Origin: Prevotella fusca JCM 17724
GTDB taxonomy: Bacteria; Bacteroidota; Bacteroidia; Bacteroidales; Bacteroidaceae
Assembly (NCBI RefSeq): GCF_001262015.1
Contig: NZ_CP012075.1
Coordinates: 620,001 to 684,000 of the forward strand
Direction: 5' to 3'
Length of the DNA: 64,000 bases
The notes under the pieces: generated by a model
Database searches by the model: none
The model's input: only the letters and a program-made list of their open reading frames with translations
What the model was told of the DNA's origin: nothing
Program-made: the position numbers and the translations under genes
Shown: in pieces, positions 17,444-28,221 of the stretch
How positions within the stretch are numbered: position 1 is the stretch's first letter
How the letters are laid out: each line of letters opens with the position of its first letter

Positions 17444-19189
17444 TTACAAACCCAGGCTCTTCTTGATAGCCTCAATCTTTGCACCTACACGCTGCTCGCA
17501 AGCAGGGAAATCAGAAGCTGAGTTCATTGTATCCTTAATCTCAAGATAGAACTTAATCTTTGGCTCAGTACCTGATGGGCGTACACTCACCTTAGTTCCA
17601 TCTGTGCAGAACCACTGGAGAACATTGCTTGTATCAGGCATATCCATCTTCTCCTTAGAGCCGTCAGCCTTTGTAATCTCGAGGCTCTGGAAGTCCTTAC
17701 AAAAGTCGATGACACTACCGCCAAGCTCCTTCGGAGGATTAGAACGGAAGTTCTTCATCATCTGCTGAATCTCGTCAGCACCACTCTTACCCGGACGTTC
17801 AACGTTGATGGTGAATTCATGGCTATAGCCATACTCCATATAGATATCCATAAGAATATCATACAATGTCTTGCCATGATCCTTTGCGTATGCACAAATC
17901 TCAGCCAATAAAGAACAAGCACTAACAGCATCCTTATCACGAACAAAGTCTTCCGCAAGGAAACCATAGCTTTCCTCACCACCACCAATATACTGCTGTT
18001 TGCCCTCTGAGATTGCAATCTCACGTGCAATCCACTTGAAACCAGTGTAGCAATCTCGCATCTCTACGTTCTGCTTCTCAGCAATCTTACGGATAACCTC
18101 TGTTGTTACGATGGTCTTCACGATGAAGTCTGTTGGCTTCATCGTGCCTACAGCCTGACGATTGGTGATGATATACCACAGGAAAAGCAGACAAGTCTGG
18201 TTACCGTTAATCAGTACCCACTCGCCATCGCTGTTCTTGCAAGCCATACCTACACGGTCAGCATCAGGATCGGAAGCCATCAGAATATCAGCGTCAAGTG
18301 CCTTTGCGTCACGTAGACCGAGTGTCAAAGCCTCTGCTATCTCCGGATTCGGACGGTCAACGGTCGGGAAGTTACCATCCTTTACCATCTGCTCCTTCAC
18401 GCAATGAACATTGTCAAAGCCCCACAACTCTAATGAGCGTGGAATCATTACGCGACCTGCACCGTGCAAAGGAGTATAGACAATCTTCAAATCGTGCTGG
18501 TTCTTAATTACCTGCGGGTCTATACTGATGGTCTTTACCTGCTCAAGGTAAGCCTTGTCTATATCCTCACCGATAATCTCAATCAGTTCCTTGTTTCCCT
18601 CAAACTTGACATCCTCAACCTTAACCTTGTTTACTTCGTCGATAATGCCCTTGTCATGTGGTGCAAGTACCTGTGCACCATCATCCCAGTAAGCCTTATA
18701 ACCGTTATACTCACGTGGGTTATGACTTGCTGTGATGTTCACACCAGCCTGTGCCTTCAAGTAGCGTACTGCAAATGAACACTCTGGAGTAGGACGGAGG
18801 TCCTCGAAGAGGTACACCTTAATGCCATTAGCAGAGAAGATGTTTGCAACAGTCTCAGCAAAGAGACGTGAATTGTTACGGCAGTCGTGGCAAACAACAA
18901 CGCTGATTTGCTCCTTATCCTTGAAGTTAATCTTCAGATAATTGGCAAACCCCTGAGTAGCCATACCAACGGTATAGATATTCATGCGGTTAGAGCCTGC
19001 ACCCATAATACCACGGAGTCCACCTGTTCCGAACTCTAAATCTTTATAGAAACTTTCAATAAGGTCTGCTTTATCCTCATTGTTAATCATAGCCTCAACG
19101 GCTGAACGGGTCTCTTCATCGAAAGCAGGAGACAACCACTGTCTTGCTTTTCCTTCGCATTGTGCGATAAGTGTCTGATTATTGTCCAT
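17444..19189 (-). CDS. Phosphoglucomutase/phosphomannomutase (alpha-D-phosphohexomutase)
   Basis: 581 residues, full length for the PGM2-like group. It interconverts hexose 1- and 6-phosphates in the cytoplasm, feeding glycogen and surface polysaccharide synthesis. The four family sites are visible in order: active serine loop TASHNP (residues 153-158), metal loop DPDADRVG, sugar loop GGGEESYGF, and phosphate loop RPSGTEPKIKF near the C-terminus. Start ATG 19189 has a TAnnTTTG promoter 35-42 bases upstream; an intrinsic terminator follows. Single-gene unit. Substrate preference (glucose versus mannose) cannot be told from sequence. Confidence 0.93.
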   Translation of the reverse strand: MDNNQTLIAQCEGKARQWLSPAFDEETRSAVEAMINNEDKADLIESFYKDLEFGTGGLRGIMGAGSNRMNIYTVGMATQGFANYLKINFKDKEQISVVVCHDCRNNSRLFAETVANIFSANGIKVYLFEDLRPTPECSFAVRYLKAQAGVNITASHNPREYNGYKAYWDDGAQVLAPHDKGIIDEVNKVKVEDVKFEGNKELIEIIGEDIDKAYLEQVKTISIDPQVIKNQHDLKIVYTPLHGAGRVMIPRSLELWGFDNVHCVKEQMVKDGNFPTVDRPNPEIAEALTLGLRDAKALDADILMASDPDADRVGMACKNSDGEWVLINGNQTCLLFLWYIITNRQAVGTMKPTDFIVKTIVTTEVIRKIAEKQNVEMRDCYTGFKWIAREIAISEGKQQYIGGGEESYGFLAEDFVRDKDAVSACSLLAEICAYAKDHGKTLYDILMDIYMEYGYSHEFTINVERPGKSGADEIQQMMKNFRSNPPKELGGSVIDFCKDFQSLEITKADGSKEKMDMPDTSNVLQWFCTDGTKVSVRPSGTEPKIKFYLEIKDTMNSASDFPACEQRVGAKIEAIKKSLGL

Positions 19190-19223
19190 AATTTAAGTTT
19201 TTCTTATTTAATACTTGTATCTG

Positions 19224-19231
19224 CAAATGTA
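19224..19231 (-). promoter_or_regulatory. Promoter -7 box of phosphohexomutase
   Basis: TACATTTG on the minus strand, matching the Bacteroidota -7 consensus TAnnTTTG, 35 bases before ATG 19189. Confidence 0.55.
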
Positions 19232-19275
19232 ATCAATTATTCTGAGAAACTCACTTCCAAGTAGAGATTTTTTTG

Positions 19276-19283
19276 TATTTTTG
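19276..19283 (+). promoter_or_regulatory. Promoter -7 box of the DUF4491 gene
   Basis: TATTTTTG on the plus strand, 95 bases before ATG 19378, divergent from the phosphohexomutase promoter. Confidence 0.5.
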
Positions 19284-19377
19284 CACCTACTTAAACCAGA
19301 AATTTTGCAGAAAGCAATATGCTCTGGAGTTTTTCCCTCAATATTGAATTAGATTTAATCTTAAAACTTAGACAGAA

Positions 19378-19728
19378 ATGGAACTGAATTTTGAAGGCAT
19401 CCTTCTCGCTGTAGGTACGTTCTTGATTATCGGACTTTGTCATCCGTTAGTAATAAAAACAGAGTATTATTTCGGTACAAGACCTTGGTGGGTATGGCTT
19501 GTTTCCGGCATTGCATGCTGTGTTGCAGCCTTGTTTGTACAGAGTATTTTCTGGTCGGCTCTTCTCGGTGTCCTCGGTGCTTCATTACTTTGGGGGATTG
19601 GAGAGCTCTTCTCACAAGAGAAACGGGTGCTCAAAGGTTGGTTCCCTATGAATCCTAAACGCAAGGAGTATTACAAGAAACTTGGCAAAAATGAGCATTC
19701 GTGCCCTACCTGCAAGGATAAGAATTAG
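19378..19728 (+). CDS. DUF4491 family membrane protein
   Basis: 116 residues. Three hydrophobic segments (about residues 5-25, 36-53, 57-75) followed by a charged cytoplasmic tail ending in CPTCKDKN, where CPTC could bind a metal. The block HPLVIKTEYYFGTRPWW and the later FSQEKRVLKGWFPMNPKR are features of the DUF4491 family found almost only in Bacteroidota; function unknown. Own promoter; followed by an IS. Confidence 0.8.
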   Translation: MELNFEGILLAVGTFLIIGLCHPLVIKTEYYFGTRPWWVWLVSGIACCVAALFVQSIFWSALLGVLGASLLWGIGELFSQEKRVLKGWFPMNPKRKEYYKKLGKNEHSCPTCKDKN

Positions 19729-19862
19729 TAACATTCAAGTTATAGAGTGACCTATCGGTTGGTAAAATACAAGTTTACCAACTATCCAGTCAACCCTAAT
19801 AGGACTGTAACAAGACACTTGGATTCCATCCATAATCAACATAAGAAATACACTTACTCAAA

Positions 19863-21724
19863 GAGGGTGTGTCAAAATGTACACATCCTCTTTTTTATGT
19901 ACAAAGCCCCGACTTTCTCAAGCCAGGGCTTTGCTATTTCCTAAAGTTTTTGTACCTTTAGGCATACAAAAAAATCTCATTATGGCAAAGGTACACTTTC
20001 GTTCTTACATACACAATAAAATGATTCTTTTTCCTCAAAGAATTGATAAGGATATTGCAGAAGATGTCCCTGTTCGTCTTCTGAATGCCTTGGTGGATAA
20101 CCTTATGTTGGATAATGTTTACAAGCTCTACAAGCCCAGTGGACGTAATCCATATCATCCGCAAATGATGCTTAAGGTAGTTCTTTATGCCTATATGAAC
20201 AACATCTATTCCTGCCGTCGCATGGAGTCGCTTCTCAAGCGAGATGTCCATTTCATCTATCTGGCAGGATATGAACAGCCCGACTTCGCTACCATCAACC
20301 GTTTTCGCAATCGTGTGAAAAAGGAAATCAACAATATCTTCACACAGGTCGTATTGATACTTGCAGCCAAAGGTCTGATAAGTCTTGACGTTGAATATAT
20401 TGATGGCACAAAGATAGAATCGAAAGCCAACAAGTATACTTTCGTTTGGAGAAAAACCGTAGAGAGAAGAACCGTGCCAGGTTGCAGGAACAAATACGCA
20501 CACTCCTGCTTCAGGTTGACGATGTCATAGCGCAGGACAATGCAGCAAAGAAAGAAGGTGTCGGGTTCACCGCAGACCTGCTCAGTGAGATATCCGAGGA
20601 GTTGAACAAGTCTTTGGAATCAGTCCCTGAGCCTGAGACAAAAGAAGAAAAGCAGGCTATAAGAGCCAAGAAGAAACAGCTTAAGGAGCTTGAGAAGAAA
20701 CGTAACAAACTCCAGGAGTACGACCAGCACCTTGAGATTATGGGCGAGAGGAGTTCTTACAGCAAGACTGACTCTGATGCCACGTTTATGCATATGAAGG
20801 AGGATGCTGTGCGGAACGGACAAACCAAGCCGGGATATAATCTGCAGATAGCAACGGAGAACCAGTTCATCACCGACTTTGCACTCTATGCCAATCGTAC
20901 CGATACACTCACACTACCTTCATTCCTGGAGTCTTTCAACTCATGTTACAATCATTATGCCAAGACAGTCGTAGCCGATTCGGGGTATGGTTCCGAGGAG
21001 AACTATCTGTTCATGGACACACATAATATTGAAGCTTACGTAAAATACAACTACTTCCACAAAGAGCAGCGTCCACGTTATACACCTAATCCCTTCAGTC
21101 CTGCAGGTCTTTATTATGACAAGGAACAGGATTTCCACGTCTGTCCGATGGGACAGCACATGAGGCGTATTGGTATGAAGCGTTCCATCAACTCCAATGG
21201 ATTCGTTACTTACAGCGTACGTTATCAGGCAGAACGCTGAGAGGGCTGTCCGCTGAGAGGCTTATGCTTCAAGGCAAGAGGAAACAGGACCATAGAAGTA
21301 AACCACCAGCTACAGCAATATGAACAAAAGGCACGGGAACTACTGACCTCCAAGGAAGGCATCAGGCATCGAGGACAAAGGTGCATGGAACCAGAAGCTG
21401 TTTTTGGACAAACAGAATATAACAAAGCCTACAAGCGGTTTGGACATTTTGGGAAAGACAAGGTCAATATGGACTTTGCCTTCTTTGCCATTGCGTTTAA
21501 CATAGGAAAAATGTGCAGGAAAACCAATCTCAGGGAACTAAAAGCCCCTATGGAGGTACTTTTAGTCAACTTTAGATGCCATATAGGAGTTCGCATAGGC
21601 TATTTGAAGCCCAACAAACAAATTTATTTGAAATTAGCAGCATAGCTGCAGTAAATAACGAATTATGCGACAGACGAAGTAAAGGGGGATAAAAAAGAAG
21701 GTGTATCAATTTTGACACACCCTC
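19863..21724 (+). mobile_element. IS1182-family-like insertion sequence, inactivated
   Basis: Bounded by inverted ends GAGGGTGTGTCAAAAT (19863-19878) and ATTTTGACACACCCTC (21709-21724), about 1.86 kb. It carries one transposase gene broken by a frameshift and a nonsense codon. No obvious target duplication. It sits between the DUF4491 gene and htpG. Confidence 0.85.
19982..21645 (+). pseudogene. IS1182-type transposase, frameshifted and interrupted
   Basis: The start MAKVHFRSYIHNKMILFPQ and the block HPQMMLKVVLYAYMNNIYSCRRME, then DFATINRFR and DGTKIESKANKYTFVW, are typical of IS1182/DUF772 transposases. Near 20,460 an extra AG dinucleotide (GAGAGAAG where GAGAAG is expected) shifts the frame; homology continues to 21240, where a TGA replaces the Cys of the expected CxGCPL motif, and goes on in the same frame to the true end FNIGKMCRKTN...LKLAA at 21645. 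It cannot make a full transposase. Confidence 0.85.
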
Positions 21725-21838
21725 GTGTTTTTTATCACTTTGAGTGAATAATTCAGTGGAGTAGTAGCAGCTTTTTATCATGGCACGGAGTTTGTTACAT
21801 ACAACGAAGAAAATAGAAAACAATTAAATTATATTGCT

Positions 21839-23893
21839 ATGCAAAAAGGAAATATCGGGGTTACAACAGAGAATATCTTCCCCGTAATCAAAAAGTTCTT
21901 GTATTCAGATCATGAGATTTTCTTGCGCGAGATGGTTTCAAATGCTGTCGATGCTACGCAGAAACTAAAGACACTCGCAGCAACTGGTGACTTCAAGGGA
22001 GAACAAGGTGATTTGAGTGTTCGCATCAGTCTGGATGAGGCAGCAGGAACATTAACTATCAGCGACCGTGGTATCGGTATGACTGCTGAAGAGATTGAAA
22101 AGTATATCAATCAGATTGCTTTCTCTGGTGTCAATGACTTCCTTGAGAAGTATCAGGATAAAGCAGAGGCTATCATCGGTCATTTCGGACTTGGTTTCTA
22201 TTCTTCCTTCATGGTTGCAAAGAAGGTTGAAATCATCACAAAGAGCTATAAAGAAGGCAGCAAGGCTGTAAAATGGAGCTGTGACGGTAGCCCAGAGTAC
22301 ACACTTGAAGATGTTGAAAAGGAAAATCGTGGTAGTGACATTGTACTATACATTGACGATGATTGCAAGGAATTCCTGCAGAAATCAAAGATTGAAGAAC
22401 TGCTGAGCAAGTATTGTAAGTTCATGGCAGTTCCTGTTGTCTTTGGTAAGAAGACAGAGTGGAAAGATGGAAAGACCGTTGATACAGAGGAAGATAATGT
22501 TATCAATAGCGTTGAGCCATTGTGGGTAAAGGCTCCATCTGGACTGAAAGATGAAGACTACAAGAGCTTCTATCGCACACTCTTCCCTATGAATGACGAG
22601 CCATTGTTCTGGATTCACTTGAACGTTGACTACCCATTCAATCTCACGGGTATTCTCTATTTCCCACGTGTTAAGAACAACATTGAACTTCAACGTAACA
22701 AGATTCAACTCTATTGCAATCAGGTTTTCGTAACTGATCAGGTTGAGGGGATTGTACCAGAGTTTCTCACACTGCTTCATGGTGTAATCGACTCACCAGA
22801 CATTCCTCTGAACGTGAGCCGCAGTTATCTGCAGAGTGATGCCAATGTAAAGAAGATTGCAACTTATATAACCAAGAAGGTTGCTGACCGTCTGCAAAGT
22901 ATTTTCAAGGAGAACCGCAAAGAATATGAGGAAAAATGGGATGACCTGAAGCTCTTTATCAACTATGGAATGCTCTCCGAGTCTGATTTCTACGACCGTG
23001 CCAAGGACTTTGCTCTTGTCAAGGATACGGAGGGAAAGTTCTTTACCTTCGAGGAATATAAGACACTTGTAAAGGACAACCAGACTGACAAGGAGAATTT
23101 CCTCGTAAATCTTTACACAACCAATAAAGAAGAACAATACAGCTATATTGAAGCTGCAAAACAGAAAGGTTACAGTGTTATTGATGCGAGTGGACAGCTG
23201 GATGTGCCATTACTTTCAATGCTTGAGCAGAAGCTGGAAAAGACACGTTACGTTCGTGTTGACTCAGACATAGTTGACCGTATCATTCAAAAGGAGGATG
23301 CGCCGAAGAATAATCTGTCAGCAGAAGAGACTGACAATTTGTCAGAGACATTCCGTTCACAGATTGCTACTATCGAGAAGGCTGACTTTACGGTTGATGT
23401 GCAGTCGCTCGGTGAGGCTTTCCAGCCAGTTCTTGTAACGCAGAACGAGTATATGCGTCGTATGAAGGAGATGAGCCAGTTCCAACAGGGCATGGGCTTC
23501 TACGCTCAGCTGCCTGATTCTTATAATCTTGTCTTGAATGCTGACCACCCATTGTTGAAGAAGGTGCTCGGAGACATTACTGCAAATACAGCTGAAGACC
23601 TGAAACCTGTAGTAAGTGAACTGAAGGGGCTGGAAGCTCGTCTGGCTGCTTTGCATCAGTCACAGGACAAGAAAAAGACCGAGGAATTGACACAGGAGGA
23701 AAAGGATGATATGCAGAATACACAGAAGGCTGTATCCGAACTACAAGATAAGAAGAAAGCCATTGTTACTGCATACGCTAAGAGTAATGATATAGTTCAT
23801 CAGCTCATTGACCTTGCACTGCTGCAGAATGGTATGCTTCAGGGTGCTGCACTTGATAAGTTCCTAAAGCGTTCAGTCAACCTGATTAAGTAG
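21839..23893 (+). CDS. htpG: Molecular chaperone HtpG (Hsp90)
   Basis: 684 residues. N-terminal GHKL ATPase domain with EMVSNAVDAT (Mg-binding Asn), DRGIGMT and GHFGLGFYSSFMVA; middle client-binding domain with PLFWIHLNVDYPFNL and NVSRSYLQSD (catalytic Arg loop); C-terminal dimerisation domain after residue 500 with the extra charged insert common in Bacteroidota. A cytosolic ATP-dependent chaperone for folding and stress. Start ATG 21839 with an AT-rich leader just right of the IS; a hairpin terminator follows. The IS insertion 115 bases upstream may have replaced its original promoter. Confidence 0.96.
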   Translation: MQKGNIGVTTENIFPVIKKFLYSDHEIFLREMVSNAVDATQKLKTLAATGDFKGEQGDLSVRISLDEAAGTLTISDRGIGMTAEEIEKYINQIAFSGVNDFLEKYQDKAEAIIGHFGLGFYSSFMVAKKVEIITKSYKEGSKAVKWSCDGSPEYTLEDVEKENRGSDIVLYIDDDCKEFLQKSKIEELLSKYCKFMAVPVVFGKKTEWKDGKTVDTEEDNVINSVEPLWVKAPSGLKDEDYKSFYRTLFPMNDEPLFWIHLNVDYPFNLTGILYFPRVKNNIELQRNKIQLYCNQVFVTDQVEGIVPEFLTLLHGVIDSPDIPLNVSRSYLQSDANVKKIATYITKKVADRLQSIFKENRKEYEEKWDDLKLFINYGMLSESDFYDRAKDFALVKDTEGKFFTFEEYKTLVKDNQTDKENFLVNLYTTNKEEQYSYIEAAKQKGYSVIDASGQLDVPLLSMLEQKLEKTRYVRVDSDIVDRIIQKEDAPKNNLSAEETDNLSETFRSQIATIEKADFTVDVQSLGEAFQPVLVTQNEYMRRMKEMSQFQQGMGFYAQLPDSYNLVLNADHPLLKKVLGDITANTAEDLKPVVSELKGLEARLAALHQSQDKKKTEELTQEEKDDMQNTQKAVSELQDKKKAIVTAYAKSNDIVHQLIDLALLQNGMLQGAALDKFLKRSVNLIK

Positions 23894-23940
23894 AAGAGGA
23901 TGACTGCTGGGTAAGTTTACCAGTTAATTGAATAATATGT

Positions 23941-23991
23941 AGAGAGCCGTTGGTTTGTTGAGGAGCTACAGACTTGCGGCTCTTTCCTTTT
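23941..23991 (+). terminator. Intrinsic terminator of htpG
   Basis: Stem AGAGCCG...CGGCTCT with a 27-base loop, followed by TTTCCTTTT, 50 bases after the htpG stop. Confidence 0.65.
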
Positions 23992-24080
23992 ATGTTTATC
24001 TGTAACAGATAATGTTGGATGCTTTCAGTAAAAAAAGGGATCAGTCCTAAAAAAGTCCATTAAGAAGCATGAGCAAATAA

Positions 24081-24131
24081 AAAGTGTACCATAAGTAGAA
24101 ACGATGTTGTTCCATACTTATGGTACACTTT
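24081..24131. terminator. Bidirectional hairpin between htpG and rho
   Basis: A perfect 17-bp inverted repeat (AAAGTGTACCATAAGTA and its complement) around a 17-base loop, 60 bases beyond the rho stop. With A/T-rich flanks it can end rho transcription on the minus strand and block read-through from htpG. Confidence 0.6.
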
Positions 24132-24191
24132 ATACTTATCTATTCTTGAACATTATGACTTCCAGTATCAGAAAATCATCTTCAAATATCA

Positions 24192-26150
24192 TTAGTCATT
24201 CATTGATAACAGGAACTCATCGTTGTTCTCAGTCCGTCTCATGCGGTCATGAATCGAATTCATTGCCTCAATAGAATTCATGTCAGCAATATACTTGCGG
24301 AGAATCCACATGCGGTCAAGTGTTGTACGATCCTGCAACAGGTCATCACGACGCGTACTTGAAGCAACCAGATTGACAGCTGGGAAGATACGCTTATTGC
24401 TTAAGCTGCGGTCAAGCTGCAATTCCATATTACCCGTACCCTTGAACTCCTCAAAGATAACCTCATCCATCTTGGAACCTGTATCAATCAATGCAGTAGC
24501 AATGATAGTCAGAGAGCCACCACCCTCAATATTACGGGCTGCACCGAAGAAACGTTTTGGCTTCTGCAACGCATTGGCATCAACACCACCTGTCAGCACT
24601 TTGCTGGAAGCTGGTGCAACCGTGTTGTAAGCACGTGCCAGACGTGTTATGGAATCAAGGAAAATAACAACATCGTGACCACACTCAACCATACGCTTTG
24701 CCTTCTCTAATACGATACCGGCAATCTTCACGTGACGTTCTGCAGGTTCATCAAATGTTGACGCAATAACTTCCGCATTTACTGTACGTGCCATATCCGT
24801 AACCTCCTCCGGACGTTCATCAATCAGAAGCATCATCAGATAAGCCTCCGGATGATTGGCTGCAATAGCATTAGCAATGTCCTTCATCAAGATAGTCTTA
24901 CCCGTCTTTGGCTGTGCAACTATCAACGCACGCTGTCCCTTGCCGATTGGGGAGAAGAGGTCTACTATACGTGTTGAAAGATTGGTTGTGCGAGAATCAC
25001 CACAAAGTGTAAACTTTTCTTCCGGGAAGAGCGGCGTAAGATGTTCAAATGGAATACGGTCACGCACCTCCGAAGGCATACGACCATTGATTTTATCAAT
25101 ACTTGTAAGTGGGAAATACTTCTCTCCTTCATGTGGAGGACGCACATGACATTCTACGACATCACCCGTCTTCAAGCCATACTGCTTGATCTGATTGTTT
25201 GCAATATATACATCATCAGGTGACGACAAATAATTATAATCGCTTGAGCGGAGGAAACCATAACCGTCAGGCATCACCTCAAGAACTCCGTTTGCCTTGA
25301 TAAAATCAGAGAAATCATAGCCTACATTATTAGCTACAGGTATATTCTCATACATCGGGGTTGCTGGCATCTGAGCAGGAGTCGTCGGCTGGTCAAACAT
25401 ATCATAATTGGGAACAACTCCCTGATCCTCTATCGGAAGGTCAACTATTGGAATGAAATCAGTACCGTCCCCAGGGTCGCCAGCCCATATACCATCTGGC
25501 ACAACAGGAGAACCAGCAGTCTCCATGTTCATATTATGTGCATTCACCTTTTCCTGCAAACGAGCCAACAGTTCTTCCTTGTCTTCTGTTTCATCCTGTG
25601 ACTGTTCACCAGAGAACTGGTCTTCGGGGATAAAATCTTCGGAAACAGAAGGAGTTGTGACCTCCGTCGTTTCTTCTTTCTTAGCTTCTTCTTCCATCTT
25701 TGCCTGCTCAGCTTTTGCCTTTATTGCAGCTTCAGCAGCTGCAATAGCTTCAAGTTCAGCCTTAGACTTACGACCGCGATGCTTGGGAATAGATGCCAAG
25801 ATTTCTTCTGGAGATATTTCTTCTACCTTTTCTTCCTTGGTTTCTGGCAAATCCTTGAACAGTGTTGGCTGGGTGATATTCCCCGCACCTTTATTCTTCT
25901 GTACATCAAAGTTCTCGCCTTCCTCACCGTGTACTGAGTAAACCCTGTCTGTATCCTTTCGTGCTATCCTGGTACGCTTACGCTTTGATTCTAAGGGATG
26001 AGCGGTGCCAACCTCTTCTGCCTGACGGTCAAGGATAGCATAGACGAGCTTGTCCTTGTCATCCCCAGGTGTATAAACGGCACCAGTGCTCTGAGCGATT
26101 TCTTCAAGCTCAGAAACTTCTTTCTCTAATAATTCTTCTTTGCTTAACAT
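24192..26150 (-). CDS. rho: Transcription termination factor Rho with Bacteroidota N-terminal extension
   Basis: 652 residues, about 230 more than the E. coli protein. Residues about 1-45 resemble the Rho N-domain; about 60-270 form an acidic/Ala-rich, low-complexity insert ([28 protein letters not shown], then Gln/Asp-rich), followed by the cold-shock-like RNA-binding domain ([15 protein letters not shown]) and the ATPase with Walker [12 protein letters not shown], Walker [17 protein letters not shown] and the R-loop region. A ring helicase that ends transcription. Insert regions of this kind are typical of the phylum. Promoter box at 26232-26239. Confidence 0.95.
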   Translation of the reverse strand: MLSKEELLEKEVSELEEIAQSTGAVYTPGDDKDKLVYAILDRQAEEVGTAHPLESKRKRTRIARKDTDRVYSVHGEEGENFDVQKNKGAGNITQPTLFKDLPETKEEKVEEISPEEILASIPKHRGRKSKAELEAIAAAEAAIKAKAEQAKMEEEAKKEETTEVTTPSVSEDFIPEDQFSGEQSQDETEDKEELLARLQEKVNAHNMNMETAGSPVVPDGIWAGDPGDGTDFIPIVDLPIEDQGVVPNYDMFDQPTTPAQMPATPMYENIPVANNVGYDFSDFIKANGVLEVMPDGYGFLRSSDYNYLSSPDDVYIANNQIKQYGLKTGDVVECHVRPPHEGEKYFPLTSIDKINGRMPSEVRDRIPFEHLTPLFPEEKFTLCGDSRTTNLSTRIVDLFSPIGKGQRALIVAQPKTGKTILMKDIANAIAANHPEAYLMMLLIDERPEEVTDMARTVNAEVIASTFDEPAERHVKIAGIVLEKAKRMVECGHDVVIFLDSITRLARAYNTVAPASSKVLTGGVDANALQKPKRFFGAARNIEGGGSLTIIATALIDTGSKMDEVIFEEFKGTGNMELQLDRSLSNKRIFPAVNLVASSTRRDDLLQDRTTLDRMWILRKYIADMNSIEAMNSIHDRMRRTENNDEFLLSMND

Positions 26151-26231
26151 ATATAATATGTATAGGAAATTACATTTGATAGTGTTGATGTTTCATAAAG
26201 CTGAAACATCCTTAATGTGTCTTTTGTGGCG

Positions 26232-26239
26232 CAAAGGTA
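26232..26239 (-). promoter_or_regulatory. Promoter -7 box of rho
   Basis: TACCTTTG on the minus strand, 82 bases before the rho start, giving an untranslated leader of about 75 bases. Confidence 0.55.
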
Positions 26240-26369
26240 TAATATTTATTTGAATCGTACAAGAATTCTCTTGTCTTTTTTTGATATTATCCTATTGAAA
26301 AAGAGGATTTGTAGAGGTTTTCTTAGGTACAGCTGATTTAACTACTATCAGCACACCTTTCCTAAAATA

Positions 26370-26452
26370 TTATCAGTGATTGATAAAAATGTTACCAATC
26401 ATTGGTAATGATGTTCCCACCCGCTGGTATCGGATTACCAACGATTGGGAAC
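26370..26452. repeat. Cluster of TTACCAAT-type palindromes
   Basis: Three adjacent dyads upstream of rho: TATCAGTGATTGATA (26370-26384), TTACCAATCATTGGTAA (26392-26408) and a hairpin with arms GTTCCCA/TGGGAAC and TGGTA/TACCA (26413-26452). A related palindrome lies at 53,056. The rest of the 26,151-26,561 gap holds only the rho promoter and AT-rich DNA. Confidence 0.55.
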
Positions 26453-26561
26453 ATTGTTGTCTGACAAAACTTAAATTGCATACTCTACCATGCAGAATCT
26501 CTTTTAAATACAAACAGCTATAATAACTTATGAACTTGATTAGATTCTGTTCATATTACGA

Positions 26562-28079
26562 TTATTGGTGCTGCTCACGCAAGAGATCGTTGACAGTCTT
26601 TACAGGATTGAAAGTTCCGAGTGGAACTTCAACAAAGACAGTATTCCAATCACTCATAGCACCATTCCAAAGTCCGGGAAGCTCCAAAGCCTTAAGGTCG
26701 CGACCATTCTTTGACTTAGAACTGATAAAGCCCGTAGACTTATCTACATATTCAGTCAAGTCAAAAGCATTACCCTTATAATCCTTGATGGCACAGACAA
26801 GGTCAACAGGATTGAAATGTGTTCCTTCGGTAAACATCTTCATTGAAGCCGCATCATTCTTGTCAATCTGCGAACTCTCAAGAATCTGTAGGCTTACAGT
26901 GCCGTCTTGATTGTAAGCCAGGAACGGACCGCCACCGGGTTCACCTACATTCTTCACCATACCACACACACGCATCGGACGGTTCAGCTTCTTATAAAGG
27001 TAATCCGCCAGTGCAGCATCATCAAGAGAAGATACATTATGACTCTCGCAGGAAAGTTCATTTTGAAGGAATCCAACCATCTCTTCCATTTCTGCACGCA
27101 TGCAAGCACCGTGTTCCAATTGGCGAAGATAAGCAAAAGCACGCTCCTGCAATTCAACGAGCTTGCCTGCAATAATCATCTTCCAAATGACGGTTTCATC
27201 CTTCAAGCGGTCTGGCACAACATTATCAATGTTCTTGATAAACACTACATCTGCATCCAAGTCATTCAAATTCTCAATCAATGCACCGTGACCACCAGGA
27301 CGGAACAGCAATGATTCATCTTCATTGCGGAAAGGAGTATTGTCAAGATTTACGGCAATTGTGTCCGTACTCGGCTTCTGTTCAGAGAATGATATGTCAA
27401 AGCCAACGCCAAACTTCGCCTCGTATCCAGCCTGCTTGTCTGCCACTTTCTGCTTGAAGAATTCCAAATGTTCATGTGATACCGTAAAATGTACATGTGC
27501 CTGCTTATTGCTTTCTGCATAGCGTGCAGCTTCAACAAGATGCTCCTCCATTGGTGTACGCATTCCGTCAGCATAAGAATGGAACAGAAGCAGCCCCTTA
27601 GGAAGCTGTCCGTAATTCAGTCCTTCTTTATTCAATAAGGTCGCAACAACAGCCTTGTATCGTCCATCAGCAATCAATTCATCCGCAGTCTTACCCTCCA
27701 ACTGCTGGCATTTCCCTGACAGTTCCTCAAAAAATGCAAACCGATGAATATTTGAGAAGAACTCCTTTTCAAAATCGCTTACGGGTACTTCACTGCTTCC
27801 ATTGAGGAAAGCAAAAAGGTCCTTGAACATACGACTGGCAGCACCTGATGCCGGAACAAACTTGACAACCTTATGCCCATCAGCTTGATAACCCTGCCAT
27901 GTGCGACAAGCTGCCTCACAAGCATTCTTGTCAAGTACCGTCACACCTTTGCTGGATGTTGCTGCACCTTCAAGTTTTAAGTACGGGAAACCTCTCTTGA
28001 AGTCTTCAAGCTGCTTGCCAATTTGTTCCTTACTTATTCCTTTCTCATGAATCTGTTTTAGGTCTTCTTTATTCAACAT
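26562..28079 (-). CDS. DUF4301 family protein
   Basis: 505 residues, no signal peptide or membrane segment. The opening MLNKEDLKQIHEKGIS, the motif KFVPASGAASRMFKDLF near residue 90, LFHSYADGMRTPMEEHL in the middle and FNPVDLVCAIKDYKGNAFDL near the end are features of DUF4301, a large conserved protein of Bacteroidota with no known function; PASGAASRM resembles a nucleotide- or sugar-phosphate-binding loop, which is my inference. It stands alone, divergent from the relA/spoT-type gene, with its own TAnnTTTG box at 28114. Confidence 0.85.
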   Translation of the reverse strand: MLNKEDLKQIHEKGISKEQIGKQLEDFKRGFPYLKLEGAATSSKGVTVLDKNACEAACRTWQGYQADGHKVVKFVPASGAASRMFKDLFAFLNGSSEVPVSDFEKEFFSNIHRFAFFEELSGKCQQLEGKTADELIADGRYKAVVATLLNKEGLNYGQLPKGLLLFHSYADGMRTPMEEHLVEAARYAESNKQAHVHFTVSHEHLEFFKQKVADKQAGYEAKFGVGFDISFSEQKPSTDTIAVNLDNTPFRNEDESLLFRPGGHGALIENLNDLDADVVFIKNIDNVVPDRLKDETVIWKMIIAGKLVELQERAFAYLRQLEHGACMRAEMEEMVGFLQNELSCESHNVSSLDDAALADYLYKKLNRPMRVCGMVKNVGEPGGGPFLAYNQDGTVSLQILESSQIDKNDAASMKMFTEGTHFNPVDLVCAIKDYKGNAFDLTEYVDKSTGFISSKSKNGRDLKALELPGLWNGAMSDWNTVFVEVPLGTFNPVKTVNDLLREQHQ

Positions 28080-28113
28080 AATGGTAAGGTGTTAAAAGAT
28101 TGTTTTGTAAATG

Positions 28114-28121
28114 CAAAAATA
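28114..28121 (-). promoter_or_regulatory. Promoter -7 box of the DUF4301 gene
   Basis: TATTTTTG on the minus strand, 35 bases before ATG 28079. Confidence 0.5.
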
Positions 28122-28186
28122 ACGAATTAAACCGAAAGAAAGAAACTATTTGTTACTTTTATTTCCAGTAATATCGATTTTCTTTG

Positions 28187-28194
28187 TACCTTTG
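28187..28194 (+). promoter_or_regulatory. Promoter -7 box of the RelA/SpoT gene
   Basis: TACCTTTG on the plus strand, 28 bases before ATG 28222. This places transcription start close to the ATG and argues against the longer in-frame start at 28150. Confidence 0.6.
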
Positions 28195-28221
28195 CCTTTG
28201 AACAATAAACGTAAAGTGCTT

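Noticed and set aside
25453..25941. 162-codon plus-strand frame inside rho
   Set aside because: Shadow of the low-complexity Ala/Glu/Lys insert of Rho on the other strand.
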